Shown piece by piece: positions 11,301 through 22,166 of a stretch of 64,000 nt of DNA. The stretch comes from Procambarus clarkii. Lineage: Eukaryota > Arthropoda > Malacostraca > Decapoda > Cambaridae. Position 1 is the first letter of the stretch. Each line of letters opens with the position of its first letter. Where the stretch lies: the NCBI RefSeq assembly GCF_040958095.1, contig NC_091195.1:20129679-20193678 (forward strand), in the 5' to 3' direction. The position numbers were made by a program, and so were the translations under genes. The notes beneath the pieces were generated by a model that was not told the DNA's origin, ran no database searches, and saw only the letters and a list, made by a program, of their open reading frames with translations.

Positions 11301-14078
11301 ACCAAAAATCTTGTATTGCAGCGCGAGGTTGAGATCGAGGCAAGTATCTTGAAGGCTCATTTGTCAAAAGTGGCCGTTATCACACTTGCAATTACTACAG
11401 GAAATTGAAATAATTGCCTTCATATTTTTAAAGTTTTGGTGTTTGTGCTGTATTGAAAATAATACTTTACTACTGAAGTAAAATTTAAAAAATACCAGTA
11501 TTGGTAATATTCAAGGAAATATAATGAAATAATTAAATATACTGTAATAAGGCAACAACACTGCATTCATAAAAATGCTTGATGCTAACTGTCACTCATT
11601 AGATGCAACCCAGCCATGAGCTCTGGTAAGATAGGCAAATCACTAGGAAAAAACTGATTAGTGTAATATCAGAAGAAATGTTCAGGCAATTCGGTTGAAG
11701 TGGGTGGTCATGCATAACAAAAATGCATTCAGTTTTTATCATATGGATGCAGATCTTGCAGGGAAAATATGGATGTATAGGTGATCAAAAATTTGATCGA
11801 GTACCAGAGAGTAAGATCCCAAAAGTTGGCGGAGACTACATACACTAACTAACATATGTATGAAATGTATACGTGTGCATGTATGAAAAAGTGATAGTGT
11901 TCTAATAATTGGTTTTTAAACATAAATTCTTTTGTTATATTTAGGTTGATTCCATGGACAAAGGCGGAAATTTCATCGGGTGGCTTCATGTGGAAAACAA
12001 AAATCTTTCCGTTCTTTTGGTTGAAGAGGGTCTGAGCTCGGTTCACTTCACTGCAGAGTCGTCCAAGTTTTATCATCTACTCACTGCTGCTCAAGACTCT
12101 GCCAAACAAAAGAAAATTGGTATTTGGTCCAATTTTGTTGAAGAAGAAAAAGAGGAAAAGGTATGATTTTTATAAATTATTTAAATGTATTTGATATGAT
12201 ACTGTGATTGGGATGGAGAATAATAATTTTATTTTCTGCTTCTTTCTACTTTCTACTTTAAAATCCAAAATTGTTGTTTACATTTATAAAAGTCCTATCT
12301 TTTGGTAGGACCATAGGTATAAGGCCATTTTGCATTAGGCATAGGAATAAAAGTGTATTGTGTTAGAGGAACTACAGATTATAAATTACAAGAGGCTAAT
12401 ATTAGAATACCAATTATGCCTTCCTTTATCACTTTTATGATATCATTCAGTTTCAAAGGATATTTTTTCTTATAGGTTGAGGACGCAGTAAGCGAGCGCA
12501 AAGTAGACCACAAACCCATGATGATTAGTGAAGTGACTAGAGAAGGTGTATTGTATGGTCAGTACTGTTCTGAGGGACCTGCCCTTGAACAGATGATGGA
12601 CAACCTTCGAACAGAATTTGCCACGAAGCCACCTCTCGGGGGAGCATATATTCCCAAGCGAGGTAAGTGTGTTGTTATTGTGAGGGTTGTGTGTGGGGGG
12701 GGGGGAGTTGGTGTTTACAGAAGTGTTTTAAAAGCAGGGGGCTATCTTCTTGAGATGAGATGATTTCGGGGTTTTTAGTGTCCCTGCGGCCCGGTCCTCG
12801 ACCAGGCCGCTAAGAAATAAAATGATAAGAGTAGGTACGCGAGACATTTACCTATTTCTGTTTTTACATCAACAGGTGACTTGTGTGCTGCTCAGTACAC
12901 TGATGGGCTCTGGTATCGTGCTAAGGTTGAAAAGGTAGCCGGAAGCAACGTGTCTGTACGGTATATTGACTATGGTAATAGAGCAGTGACTCAAGCCATT
13001 AAATGCGCATCACTTCCTGGTAGCTTCTCGTCTGCACCACCTTATGCGCATGAACTACATTTTGCCCTTGTCAAGTTCAGTAAAGATGTAAGTTTCATTG
13101 GTTGGGTGACTGATGGTTAAAATTATCTTCGTATGTTGATTTTCATGAGAAAAGTGTTGTACTGTTATTATAGATACAAAGGTGAAGCGGAAGTAGGCAA
13201 GCACAATGTATCACAATGCACAATGATTGAATATTCATTTGGTTTATGGAATGAAAAGATGCCAAAGTTTCCACTCTTGCAGGAAGACTATGTTGAGGAT
13301 GCATTGACATCACTAATGAATGAAGTAATGGAGCGAGAGGTGTTGGTCAACAGAGAATACCGTATTGGAGGTTTGGAGTATGTGACTATTCAGCGAGCAG
13401 ACACCAAAGCTGATGTAGCCCGCACTCTTCTTGCACAAGGTTTGCTGCTTCTCGATGAACGCAAAGACAAAAGATTGCAATCTTTGGTGAGTTGTAAATG
13501 TATTCAGTTTTTTTTTATCATTGCTTATATTGGTAGTTCCCACCTTGTGACTTCAAACAGGAGTTGCTGGTAGCAATATGCATAGTATTAGGTAGGTAGC
13601 AATAACACAGTATAAAAATTGTCGAGAATTTTGAAAATAATACTTATATGAAAGAAAAATGTGAGGATTAATATTTTATAATCAATATACATGTGACAAA
13701 TAAAAGTATTAGCAGTGGTGATTCTCAAGGTGGGATTTTTTTTGTATTAAATGTAGACAATTTTCTCAGTTTATATCTAGGAATGTACATGACCTATGAG
13801 TTTGGTTATTTTTTAAATTTTGATTGCATCATCTATGACAATTTAGGTAAAGATGCAGTGCGTGGATACAGCTGCAGGGTAACAAATGTGCACACATCAT
13901 TCATAACTCAAAATTTCACTTCATTTCCCAAAGCGTGTTAATAACTGGAGTTAAATTGTTCTTTAAGGTGACCGATTACCGCAGTGCCCAGGAAGAAGCG
14001 AAGAGGAAACACCTAAGCATCTGGCAGTACGGCGACGTTACCGACGATGATGCCCACGAGTTTGGCATGGAGCGGTAA
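2320..14078 (+). CDS. SND1: SND1 / Tudor-SN (staphylococcal nuclease and Tudor domain protein), complete, 16 exons
   Basis: Orthologue of the multifunctional RNA-binding nuclease Tudor-SN (RISC component, splicing and transcription co-factor, stress granules). Exons: 2320-2367, 3619-3737, 6204-6346, 6716-6843, 7852-8046, 8383-8550, 9259-9423, 9672-9796, 10071-10268, 10429-10612, 11067-11339, 11945-12160, 12476-12662, 12876-13087, 13283-13486, 13968-14078. Phases agree at every junction and give 2676 nt, 891 aa (human 910). Domains in order: SN1 about 12-150 ([32 protein letters not shown]), SN2 about 175-320 ([14 protein letters not shown]), SN3 about 330-490 ([19 protein letters not shown]), SN4 about 495-640 ([16 protein letters not shown]), Tudor about 700-770 with the aromatic cage Tyr724, Tyr730, Tyr746, Tyr749 and Asn751, and a split SN5 to the end ([15 protein letters not shown]). 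The start [16 protein letters not shown] fits the human N-terminus and follows a TATA promoter. Intron 11 uses a GC donor; the rest are GT-AG. Confidence 0.97.
2815..2890 (-). repeat. Retroposon tail ending in a TTTCAA-type repeat (copy 1)
   Basis: Reading the minus strand, the segment contains GCTACCTCATCCCTTTGTGT and then a short (TTTCAA) tail. The same arrangement occurs on the plus strand at 38240-38325. It lies in SND1 intron 1. It is the 3' end of an unidentified retroposon. Confidence 0.5.
3186..3270 (-). mobile_element. SINE-A, partial (3' part), in SND1 intron 1
   Basis: Contains the reverse complement of the SINE-A tail: a GTCCCTGAGGCCCGGTCGTC-like block followed by CCAGGCCTCC. Truncated and diverged relative to the complete copies at 30592, 42834 and 55379. 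Confidence 0.65.
4328..4350 (+). repeat. Poly-G tract
   Basis: An almost uninterrupted run of more than 20 G in SND1 intron 2. Such runs are prone to length change and to sequencing error. Confidence 0.85.
5635..5716 (-). repeat. Core-motif retroposon 3' end, diverged copy
   Basis: On the minus strand it reads as a diverged form of the GCCCGAAACGCT…GTGGCT core, followed by a CAAGAATATAAC-type tail like that of SINE-C. It lies in SND1 intron 2. Old copy. Confidence 0.45.
7660..7797 (-). repeat. Hairpin retroposon copy A (left arm partly deleted), in SND1 intron 4
   Basis: A right arm with GAATGGTCCAGGACGGACC and CTTCACCTTCTAGTGTGTGG is preceded by the remains of the complementary arm (GACCAGACCACACACTAG) and by the 3'-end signature in antisense (AACAATAACGAGGCT). 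Most of one arm is missing. Same family as 31751, 32212, 37651 and 62033. Confidence 0.75.
8785..9135 (-). mobile_element. LINE reverse transcriptase fragment in SND1 intron 6
   Basis: Minus-strand translation gives [19 protein letters not shown], then a VYVNNI segment and IIFVDDAKI. These are RT motifs B and C of CR1/jockey-type non-LTR elements. It is about 350 bp, truncated at both ends, with no intact frame. It lies between exons 6 and 7, antisense to SND1. Confidence 0.75.
11340..11345 (+). promoter_or_regulatory. GC splice donor (GAG|GCAAGT) of SND1 intron 11
   Basis: The reading frame and homology (QREVEIE joined to VDSMDKGG) place the exon end at 11339, immediately before GCAAGT. The nearest GT (11344) would shift the frame. 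Apart from the C at +2, the site matches the U1 consensus, as is typical of GC-AG introns. Confidence 0.85.
12748..12812 (-). mobile_element. SINE-A, partial (3' part), in SND1 intron 13
   Basis: Reverse complement of the SINE-A tail: CTTGAGATGAGATGATTTCG, then GTGTCCCTGCGGCCCGGTCC and CCAGGCCGC. Truncated, 65 bp. It lies 64 bp before the acceptor of exon 14. Confidence 0.75.
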
Positions 14079-15684
14079 AGAGGGCTGCAGTCTGCACAAC
14101 TGCAATGCAGACATGCTTCATCAAGAGTGGTGACTGAGAGTTGAGGATAACATTCTGTATGGGGAGATACGTCTGATGCGAAATATTGGTGATACTCAAT
14201 TGAATTATATACTGTGGTATATACACAAATTATTTGGGTGATATAAACAATGCACTTCAAGTAATTTTCACCATTTAATTCTCCAAAGTAGTTTGAAACT
14301 TTACCTCACAAAAAAAGTACCAATATTACCTATTGGTGAAGGTTGTCATCAATGCTCTCTTGCCACAGTCACTTGTGTATTTATAGTATACCTAGAAAGT
14401 TTTTAAAATGGAAACATTGTATACACTGTCTTCAGTTGAATGCGACTACCAGAGCCGTTAATTTTTTATATGTTGAATGTTATCAACAGGTTGGTCGGTG
14501 TATGTTCATAAAGCCCTTATGTTCATATGTTAATTTTTTTTTTTTTACTTTGTGGTCTTTTTGTTTCCTGAAGGTGTGTGTAATAGTCCACTAGCTTTCT
14601 AAGTTTACTTGGTGTCTCCTCAACCTCAGCCCCTAAACTCTGGTAGCGAAATATTTGGCTGAAGGTGACGTAACTAATGTAACGGAACTTTTGGCATCTG
14701 TTGCATCTTGCAAACAAAGGTTGTTTCTGAATCCTACATATTTATGAATGACTGGGCTCTCAATCTAGGGGGGTTCAATGTTATTAAATTTTTTAATTTT
14801 TTTTTAATATTTTGTATTTTTTTTGTTGCATGTATGAAGGCTGCAATTTATATAAATTTATACATGCCAAAATAAACAAACATAGATGCTGTTTCAGCAT
14901 CTTATAAGACAATTTTAGTCTTTAACTGTGACGTAGGAAGTTGTAATTAGTATATTGCGCAGAGATTATATGCAGATTAATGGGTACCAATATTCTTCTA
15001 CGTTTGAAGATGTACATATGAAAGTTATGACTAGAGTATTACATCCATTGACATTATCATTGTCTACAGTTTTTGTCCATGTCCAGTGACTTCTACACCA
15101 CTTTTATATGATTCAGAAGTTTATTTTTTGAAATTGTTGTTATTTAAATCCAGTTGTTTTAAGGTTAGAAGGAAGGGACACCATGGGTGATTTTGAAATT
15201 AATATAAATGTCTTCTACTGTATGTTGTCTTTTATTTAACCACATATGATTATCAGCGGAATGACTTGCTTACTTGAACTAAGACATGTTAATTTTTTAA
15301 TTTAAGACATGCAGTTGGCTAGATGAGGCATAACAAAGCATGCCGGTAAATCAAGAAATATGAGCTATAATGCTATAAATTTGTAGTATTTTTAGAGTAA
15401 AGATTGTAAGTATCTTTGAAGACTTGACTGCGGGGCCAATAAATTGTAAAATTGACTAGTGTATTGAGACTAGTGTATTGTATCACATCAAATGATACTG
15501 TCGAGGAAGTACTAGTGAATTTAATGGTAGGTGGAGGAGAGGTAAGCCTGGATGATGGGCAGACACTGATGAGGCAAGGATTGTGAGCAGCACACAGGAT
15601 ATGGTAAGGGACAAGGCTGGATTGTACAGTACTGCATTTCGAGCATGACGAGTCACAAGGAGCACTGTACTGTACATGTGTGTT
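14079..15684 (+). other. SND1 3' UTR and downstream flank
   Basis: No coding sequence with support. AATAAA signals occur at 14871-14876 and 15438-15443, so the 3' UTR probably ends near 14895 or near 15460. A short hairpin (GATGCTGTTTCAGCATC) follows the first signal. The region is AT-rich with poly-T runs. It ends at the LINE insertion site. Confidence 0.55.
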
Positions 15685-15698
15685 TTAACTAGCAATGT
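15685..15698. repeat. Outer target-site duplication, left copy
   Basis: TTAACTAGCAATGT (14 bp) recurs exactly at 23174-23187. It brackets the whole composite LINE insertion. Confidence 0.9.
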
Positions 15699-15701
15699 AT
15701 T

Positions 15702-15901
15702 GCTACTGTCTTCGCTATCTTGCGCGGTCCTTGCAACATCCTTCCTCTCGCCTCTGTCGTGCTTTAACTTTTACCCCTCCTGCGGTTCCTGTTCCTCTTC
15801 ACCACCTCCCTCTTTCTGTCCGGTTATCTCGCTTACAGGATTCTCTCTCCGTTCGTATTTCTGATGTTTCTCCTCGTGTTGTTCCTTCTTTGCCCCCGTG
15901 G
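15702..15901 (+). mobile_element. 5'-truncated LINE (outer copy), left part
   Basis: Nearly identical to 20934-21132 of the full-length element (end of the RT region). It continues without loss at 22167 when the inner insertion is removed. The outer copy is therefore an ordinary 5'-truncated LINE that was later split. Confidence 0.92.
15889..15901. repeat. Inner target-site duplication, left copy
   Basis: TTTGCCCCCGTGG (13 bp) recurs at 22154-22166. It flanks the full-length LINE that inserted into the outer copy. Confidence 0.92.
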
Positions 15902-16435
15902 CCCCCTCCCCGCTCAGCTCGTTGTCGCCGTGTGGGGGCTTCGTGGGCGGCTGCCGGAGTGTGATGCTCCTTCGGACAGTCCTCTGTCCTTTTCTAGCCT
16001 TGTGCTCCTGCTGCCGTCCTCTCCAATTCTGCTGGGCACCTTTTCCTTTTCCTTCTGTTTCGTTTTTCTCCCCCCTCTTCTCCTATCTGCTTGCCGTTTC
16101 CTGCCGACCTTTTGCTCGTTCTGGTTCTTCCATGGTTTCTTCTATTTTGACGCCCGGGTGCTTGAGGAGGCATACTCATGCACCCGTAGAACTGCAGTAC
16201 CCGACGTCGAGAGCGAGGGGAACCTTTTATTGTCAATCCCCACTTCGTCACTGAACCCGATCTCGACGGACTGTCGGTTTCTTAAGGTGGCGTTTGTGGG
16301 GCGTATACTCACGACGCACCCCTAGGGGGCCCCGACAAGATCGGCGATAGCTTCTTGTTGGGTGTCCTGCCTCTAATTGTGGCTCCATGGTGGATGTGGG
16401 GGCACATTCGTGAGTGAATTTTTCTTTTCGTCACG

Positions 16436-18333
16436 ATGAAAACCCCTGTTTCGGCTGCTTCTGGCTTCCTTTCTCAGGCTCGTGGGGTGGGCGACCAAGC
16501 CCCCGAGTCGGTCCGTATTGGAAGACCGGGCTCTGTAGCCTCCGCTGCATTGGGCCCCGACCTTGCTCCTCCTTTGGCCTCTCTGACTCCTTCCCCTGGC
16601 TCCCTTCCCTCCTCTGTGGTTGGGTCGAGCCCCAAGCCCCCAGTGGTGACTACCTCGTCCCCTGGCGCGGCTCCTTCTCTAGTTGTAACTACTGCGCCTT
16701 TTAACCCCTCTCTCTCTGGGGGTTCTCACCGCCGTCCTCGTCACGGCCGCCCTCGCTCGATTCCTTCCAGTTCTGCTACCTATCAAGCCTTGTTTGGTCC
16801 CGCTTCGTGGGCCAAATATTTTGATCTCCTCCCTCTTGATTCTGCGCCTCCTGACGATTTCTCCCTTCATCGACATCTCATTGATTCCGTGGATGCCTCC
16901 ATTACTTTCAACCCCACTCGTCTCGGTACACGTGTCGTTGCTGCTCCTTCTCAGGATGCTGCTTCCCGCTTGGCTGCCTTGGCGAGACCCCTGTTCGGGT
17001 CTCGAAAAACGCTCAGTTGAATGCCAGTGTTGGCACTATTTTGCTCCCGCCCCATGTTGCGACCGGTGTTCGGGACCTGCGCGACTGCCACGACGATATT
17101 CGACATATCCTCGCTGTCCAGGGCCATTCTATTCTCCAGGTGGACACGTTTACTCGTCCCCCTCGTGGTAGTCGCCGTCAACCCCTCCGGGTTGTGCAGA
17201 TTACCTTTGATGGTAGGACCCTTCCACCCTCTGTCATTCTTGCTGGTGCCAGGTGCTCTGTCCAGGAGTACATTCCTTCTCCTCGGCTCTGCAACAAGTG
17301 CTGGAGGTTTGGGCATGGTGCCCTCCGCTGCTCCGGGACTGTCTCTCTCTGTCCTTTGTGTGGTGGCGAAGGTCACTCTAAGTCGGAGTGCGCTTCTCCC
17401 CAGGCTCGTTGCCTCAACTGCGGTGAGGCCCATCCTACCTTCTCCCGTGCATGTGTCCATTACAAGCTTGAGGCAGCCGTCCTCAACCTGAAGCACCGGG
17501 AGCGTTTATCTTTTCCTGAGGCGAGGCGCCAGGTTCGCCGGCTCCCGCCTTATGCTAATATCTCTTATGCTCGCGTGTTGCGCTCTTCCTCTCCTCGTCC
17601 TTCCCGCCTTCCTCAGACTCACAACCGTTTCCGGGCCTTGGACCCTGATGCGCCCACTGCCCCCTCCTCTGTTCCTTTGGGTTCTCTCCCGAAGAATCCT
17701 CCTCCTGGTCCTCTGTCTGGGGTTCCCCTTCCTTCTACCCGGTCTGTCGTGTCTTCTGTGTCTTCTTCCTCGTCCCCCTCCGATCCTCCTTCCCATCCTC
17801 TTCCTCCATCTATCGGCTCTCCCCGCCGCCTGTCGGTGCGGGCGGATGTCCATCGCTCTCCTAACGGCCGTCGTGTGTGCTCTCGTTCGGCTTCTCCTGT
17901 TGAGACACTGGAATCCGTTGCCCGGTACGTAGTTGCTGGGACACCGGTCTCTTTAAGTCAGAAGCGTAAGCCTGGCTCCTCTCCTTCCTCTTCCCCGGCG
18001 GGTAAGAAGGCTTCGCTTTCTTCCTCAGCTCCTCCTTCTGGCTCTGTTGCTCCTTCCCCTCCCGTTTCAGTGCTTGCGCCCCCTGTTCCTGCTATGGAGG
18101 TTTCTTTGGACCCTGCTTCCCTTACGGTTGCTGCTCTTGCTGGGGTGCGCTCCCCTCTTTCTACTGACGGATCCTCTCCGTTGTCTCCTCCTCTTCCTCC
18201 TCCTCCTCCTCCGGACCCTGCCCGCCCACCTCTGCTCTGTTCTCCCGTTTCCTTCCCTCCGTCTTTGCTCAGTTTACCCATGCCCCCTAACCCTGACTTT
18301 GCTGACCCTGATCCCGACCCTGATATTCTTTAA
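16436..18333 (+). CDS. LINE ORF1, nucleic-acid-binding gag-like protein (one frameshift)
   Basis: Starts MKTPVSAASGFLSQ and is Pro/Ser-rich in the first 100 residues. The central region ends in three CCHC zinc knuckles at about 17289-17452: CNKCWRFGHGALRC, CPLCGGEGHSKSEC and CLNCGEAHPTFSRAC. A long Pro/Ser-rich C-terminus follows. The frame changes near 16985-17010: before it the product reads LAALARPLFGSRK, after it NASVGTILLPPHVATGV. The protein should coat element RNA in RNPs, as known for I- and jockey-type ORF1p. Stop TAA at 18331. Confidence 0.85.
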
Positions 18334-21300
18334 CGTGCTCTGTTGCTCTTTCGCCTTTGTTTCTTCCTTGTTCTCTGTTTTTGTCCTTTCTCTTCTCGTC
18401 GTTGTCCATTCTTCAATGGAACGTTCGAGGTTATTACGCCAATTTCCTCGAACTCCAACTTCTGGTTTCGCGGTTTTCGCCCCTTTGTGTCTGTCTCCAG
18501 GAGCCAATGCTTGGTGCTCGTCCTGGTCGTTTTCGTGGCTATTCCTTTCTCTCCCCCCCCCCCCAGCCATTGCTGGGGCTTCTAATTCTTCTGCTCTCTT
18601 GATTCGGGCTGATGTTCCCTTTGTTCCTTTACTTTTTCCTTCGCCTCTCCATTGTTCTGCTGCTCGTATCTTTGTGGGGAAATGGTACACAGTTTGTTCC
18701 ATTTATCTCCCCCCGAGTGTTCCGCTCTCTCTTCCTGATTTGAAACACCTCCTCGACTCCTTGCCGGAGCCTGTGCTCCTGCTGGGTGACTTCAATTGTC
18801 GTCATTCTCTTTGGGGTGACGTTCTGACGAATACCCGGGGTCGCCTCCTTGAGCCGTTTCTCCTCTCTTCTTCCCTGTCTCTTCTGAATTCTGGTGAGCC
18901 CACTCATTTGGACTCTCGAACTCGCACCCTTTCTTGTCTTGATCTTTCTCTCTGCTCTTCTTCTCTTTACTTAGATTTCACGTGGCAGGTTCTTGATGAC
19001 CTCCATGGAAGTGATCATTTCCCCATCCTTGTTTCCTTTTTCTCTTTTCGCCCTTCCCTCTCTTTCCCTAGGTGGCAGTTTGCTAAGGCGGACTGGACCC
19101 TATTTACCCTCAGTGCTGCTCTCCCTGACCTCTCCCTTCTGCCCCTCTCTCGCGCTCTCCTCCTTTTTCATGACACTGTCTTCGACGCTGCCCTCCGCTC
19201 TATTCCTCGCTCTTCCTCTCGGGGTCCACGGAAGTGCGTTCCCTGGTGGAATGCGGACTGTGCTCGGGCTGTCCGCTGTAAGCGTGCAGCCTGGAAGAAG
19301 CACCGCCGTAGGCAGACGACCGATTCTTTTCTTTTCTTTCGGAAAGCGAGTGCGGTGGCCCGTAGGGCCATCCGTACGGCTAAACGTGAATGTTGGGCAT
19401 CTTATGTCTCGACAATTACGTCCGAAACCCCTCTGGCCCAGATCTGGAAGCGTATCCGCAAGATAGCGGGTAAGTTCGTTCCCGATGTTTCACCGGTCCT
19501 TCACCTCCATGATACTCTTGTGGCGGACCCGTTGCAGGTCGCTTCCGAACTGGGTTCCCACTTTTCTTCTGTTAGCTCTGGTCTTCATCTTCCCCAATCT
19601 TTCCTTCTTCGTAAACCTGTCCTTGAGTCTTGTCCTTTAGATTTCTGCACTCATCTTCAGCTTCCCTATAATGATCCCTTCTCTCTCTCTGAACTTCGTT
19701 CTGCCCTGGCCCTCTGCGGTTCTACGGCGGCGGGCTCCGATGGTATTCATTATGAGATGCTTCGCCATCTCCCTCCGAGCACGTCTCAGTATTTACTGAG
19801 TCTGTATAATCGGATCTGGGAGTCGTCGTCAGTCCCTGAGGACTGGCTCGATGCCGTTGTCCTCCCTGTTCGCAAACCGGGGTCTCTGGGTACTTCCCCT
19901 AAGGACTTTCGCCCTATTGCTCTCACAAGTTGTGTCTGCAAACTCTTTGAACGTATGGTTAACGTTCGTCTGATGTGGTTCCTGGAACACCATCACCTCT
20001 CCCCTTCTCAATTTGGTTTCCGCAAGTGCCGCAGCACGACAGATGTCCTGGTGAACTTGGAGGTCTATATTCGTACTGCTTTTGCTGCGAAGACCTCCGT
20101 TGTTGCCGTCCTTTTTGACCTAGAAAAGGCTTACGACACCACTTGGCGTTATCATATCCTATCTCAACTTCATTCTTTTGGCCTTCGTGGTCATCTTCTC
20201 TTTCTCCGCAGCTTCCTCTCTTGTCGTTCCTTTCGGGTGCGCCTTGGTACCGCTCTGTCTCCCTCTTTTCAGCAATACGAAGGTGTGCCCCAGGGTAGTG
20301 TTCTGAGCACTACTCTTTTTCTGGTTGCCCTCAATGGTCTTCTTTCCTCTCTTCCTTCTGGTGTCTTCTCCGCTCTCTATGTCGATGATCTTACCCTTTG
20401 TTGTCAGGGTGATGATTCGCCTCTCCTTCAACGCCGGCTTCAACTTGCAATTGATGCCGTGTCGTCTTGGGCCACAGGTCATGGCTTCAAGTTCTCTACT
20501 TCTAAGACTTGTGCCATGACTTTTACGCGGAAACGGGTTGTTCTTCGTCCCTCTTTGTCACTTTATGGTCATCCCCTTGAATACAAAGATTCCGCGAAGC
20601 TTTTGGGGTTATTCCTTGACACTCGTTTGTCTTGGTCTCCCCATATCTCTTACCTCCGTGTTGAGTGCTCTAAGGCCCTTACCCTCCTTCGGGTCTTGTC
20701 CCATACTTCTTGGGGGGCAGCTAGGCGCACTCTCCTTGCTTTACATTCCTCTCTCGTCCTGTCTAAGCTCGATTATGGTTGCCCTGCTTACTCGTCTGCT
20801 TCTCCTACTCTTCGCCGTCTTGATGCTTTGCACCATACTGGGTTGCGCCTCAGTTCTGGTGCCTTTCGTTCGACTCCCGTCCTTAGCTTGTATGTTGACA
20901 CTGGCTTCCTGTCTCTCCAGGACCGCCGTGATCGCTACTGTCTTCGCTATCTTGCGCGGTCCTTGCAACATCCTTCCTCTCGCCTCTGTCGTGCTTTAAC
21001 TTTTACCCCTCCTGCGGTTCCTGTTCCTCTTCACCACCTCCCTCTTTCTGTCCGGTTATCTCGCCTACAGGATTCTCTTTCCGTTCGTATTTCTGGTGTT
21101 TCTCCTCGTGTTGTTCCTTCTTTGCCCCCGTGGAGGGTCCCTCTTCCGCGGTTTTGTACATCCTTGACTCGTATCACTAAAGCTTTTACCCCTCCTACGG
21201 TTCTAAAACGCCTTTTCCTTGAGCACTTTTCTTCTCACTCCCGCTCCGTTTCTGTCTTCACCGATGGGTCTAAGTCAGCGGACGGTGTTGGCTACTCTGT

Positions 21301-22075
21301 TGTTTTTCCTGATCGCACTTATATGTGTCGCTTGCCTCCGGAGACTAGCATCTTTACAGCGGAACTTTATGCTATTCTCTATGCTCTTCGTCTCCTGCTT
21401 TCTCGTCGTCAGTCTTCCTTTGTGGTTGTTGTTGACTCTCGTAGTGCCCTCATGGCTCTCGGGTGCTTTAATCCAGTTCATCCAGTAGTTGTCGAGATCC
21501 AGCATTGGCTGTTTCTCGTTCACAGTAAATTTAAGTCGGTTGAGTTTTGTTGGGTTCCCAGCCATATTGGCGTGTCTTTAAATGAGCGTGCGGATGCTGC
21601 CGCTAAGGAAGCTGTCCGCTCTTGTCCCATCTCTCGTAAAGGCATTCCGTATTCCGACTTTTACCCGGTTATCCATTCCTCAGTCCTTACCCGTTGGCAG
21701 GCTTCTTGGTTGTCTGTTACTGGTAACAAGCTACGTACTCTTAAATGTTGTGTTTCCTCGTGGCCGTCCTCCTTCCACCGTAACCGGCGGTGGGAAACAG
21801 CTCTGGCGAGGTTGCGTATTGGCCATACTCGCTTAACCCATGGTCACTTGATGGAGCGCCGCCCTGCTCCTTATTGTCCTAGTTGCATTGTCCCTCTTAC
21901 GGTCGTGCATGTCCTTCTTGAATGTCCTGACTTCCAGGACGAGCGTGTGTCTTGCTTTCCGACCGCCCCTCGCGGTCACCTGTCCCTCGATAGAATTCTT
22001 GGTGACTCGGATACTTTTGATATCGTTCGCCTTATGCGTTTTTGTTCTCGTATTGGCATCCTTGGTGATATTTAG
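18324..22075 (+). CDS. LINE ORF2: APE endonuclease, reverse transcriptase, RNase H (frame change at a C12 run)
   Basis: Domains in order. Endonuclease about 18405-19030: ILQWNVRG, LQEPMLG, LLGDFNCRHS, SDHFPI. Reverse transcriptase about 19700-20650: FRPIALTSCVCKLFERM, QFGFRKCRST, FDLEKAYD, GVPQGSVLS, and the catalytic YVDD at 20378-20389. RNase H about 21240-21620: FTDGSKSADG, TAELYAILYA, VVVDSRSALM, NERADAAA, keeping the D-E-D-D set. C-terminal Cys/His region PYCPSCIVPLTVVHVLLECP about 21865-21930. The endonuclease N-terminus (18324-18552) is in a different frame from the rest; the switch falls at 12 C at 18553-18564. No ATG precedes the endonuclease in its frame, which opens at 18324 and overlaps the ORF1 stop by about 10 nt. 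Translation may therefore depend on re-initiation or frameshifting. Confidence 0.9.
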
Positions 22076-22153
22076 CGCCCTCTGATTATTTTGCGTATTT
22101 GATGGTGCTACATAGCCTTCCCGGTTTGGTGCCTTCTTTTGATAATTACTTAC

Positions 22154-22166
22154 TTTGCCCCCGTGG
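22154..22166. repeat. Inner target-site duplication, right copy
   Basis: TTTGCCCCCGTGG, identical to 15889-15901, directly after the LINE 3' end. Confidence 0.92.

Larger units (their letters stand above)
15902..22153 (+). mobile_element. Full-length non-LTR retrotransposon (I-group-like LINE with RNase H)
   Basis: A 6.25-kb element with a 5' UTR (15902-16435), ORF1 with three CCHC knuckles, ORF2 with APE-type endonuclease, reverse transcriptase and RNase H, and a short 3' UTR (22076-22153) ending GATAATTACTTAC without poly-A. An RNase H after the RT is characteristic of the I group (I, Nimb and relatives) rather than jockey; the clade call is an inference. The 13-bp target-site duplications and the near identity to the interrupted outer copy indicate a recent insertion. 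The coding strand is strongly C/T-rich, unlike the host flanks. The copy has one frame change in ORF1 and one at a C12 run in ORF2, so it is probably not functional as read, though the C-run change could be a sequencing artefact. Confidence 0.93.

Noticed and set aside
12676-12763. Continuation of SND1 exon 13 into the intron
   Set aside because: The open frame continues past a consensus GTAAGT donor at 12663 into a G-run; homology resumes at 12876.
15864-16325. 153-codon open frame upstream of LINE ORF1
   Set aside because: It spans the junction between the outer LINE copy and the inner element's 5' UTR, is low in complexity, and has no known domain.
18047-18552. N-terminal 170 codons of a 1342-codon open frame running into LINE ORF2
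   Set aside because: This stretch overlaps LINE ORF1 in another frame, has no endonuclease motifs, and is Leu-rich from C/T bias. The true ORF2 N-terminus is in a different frame from 18324.
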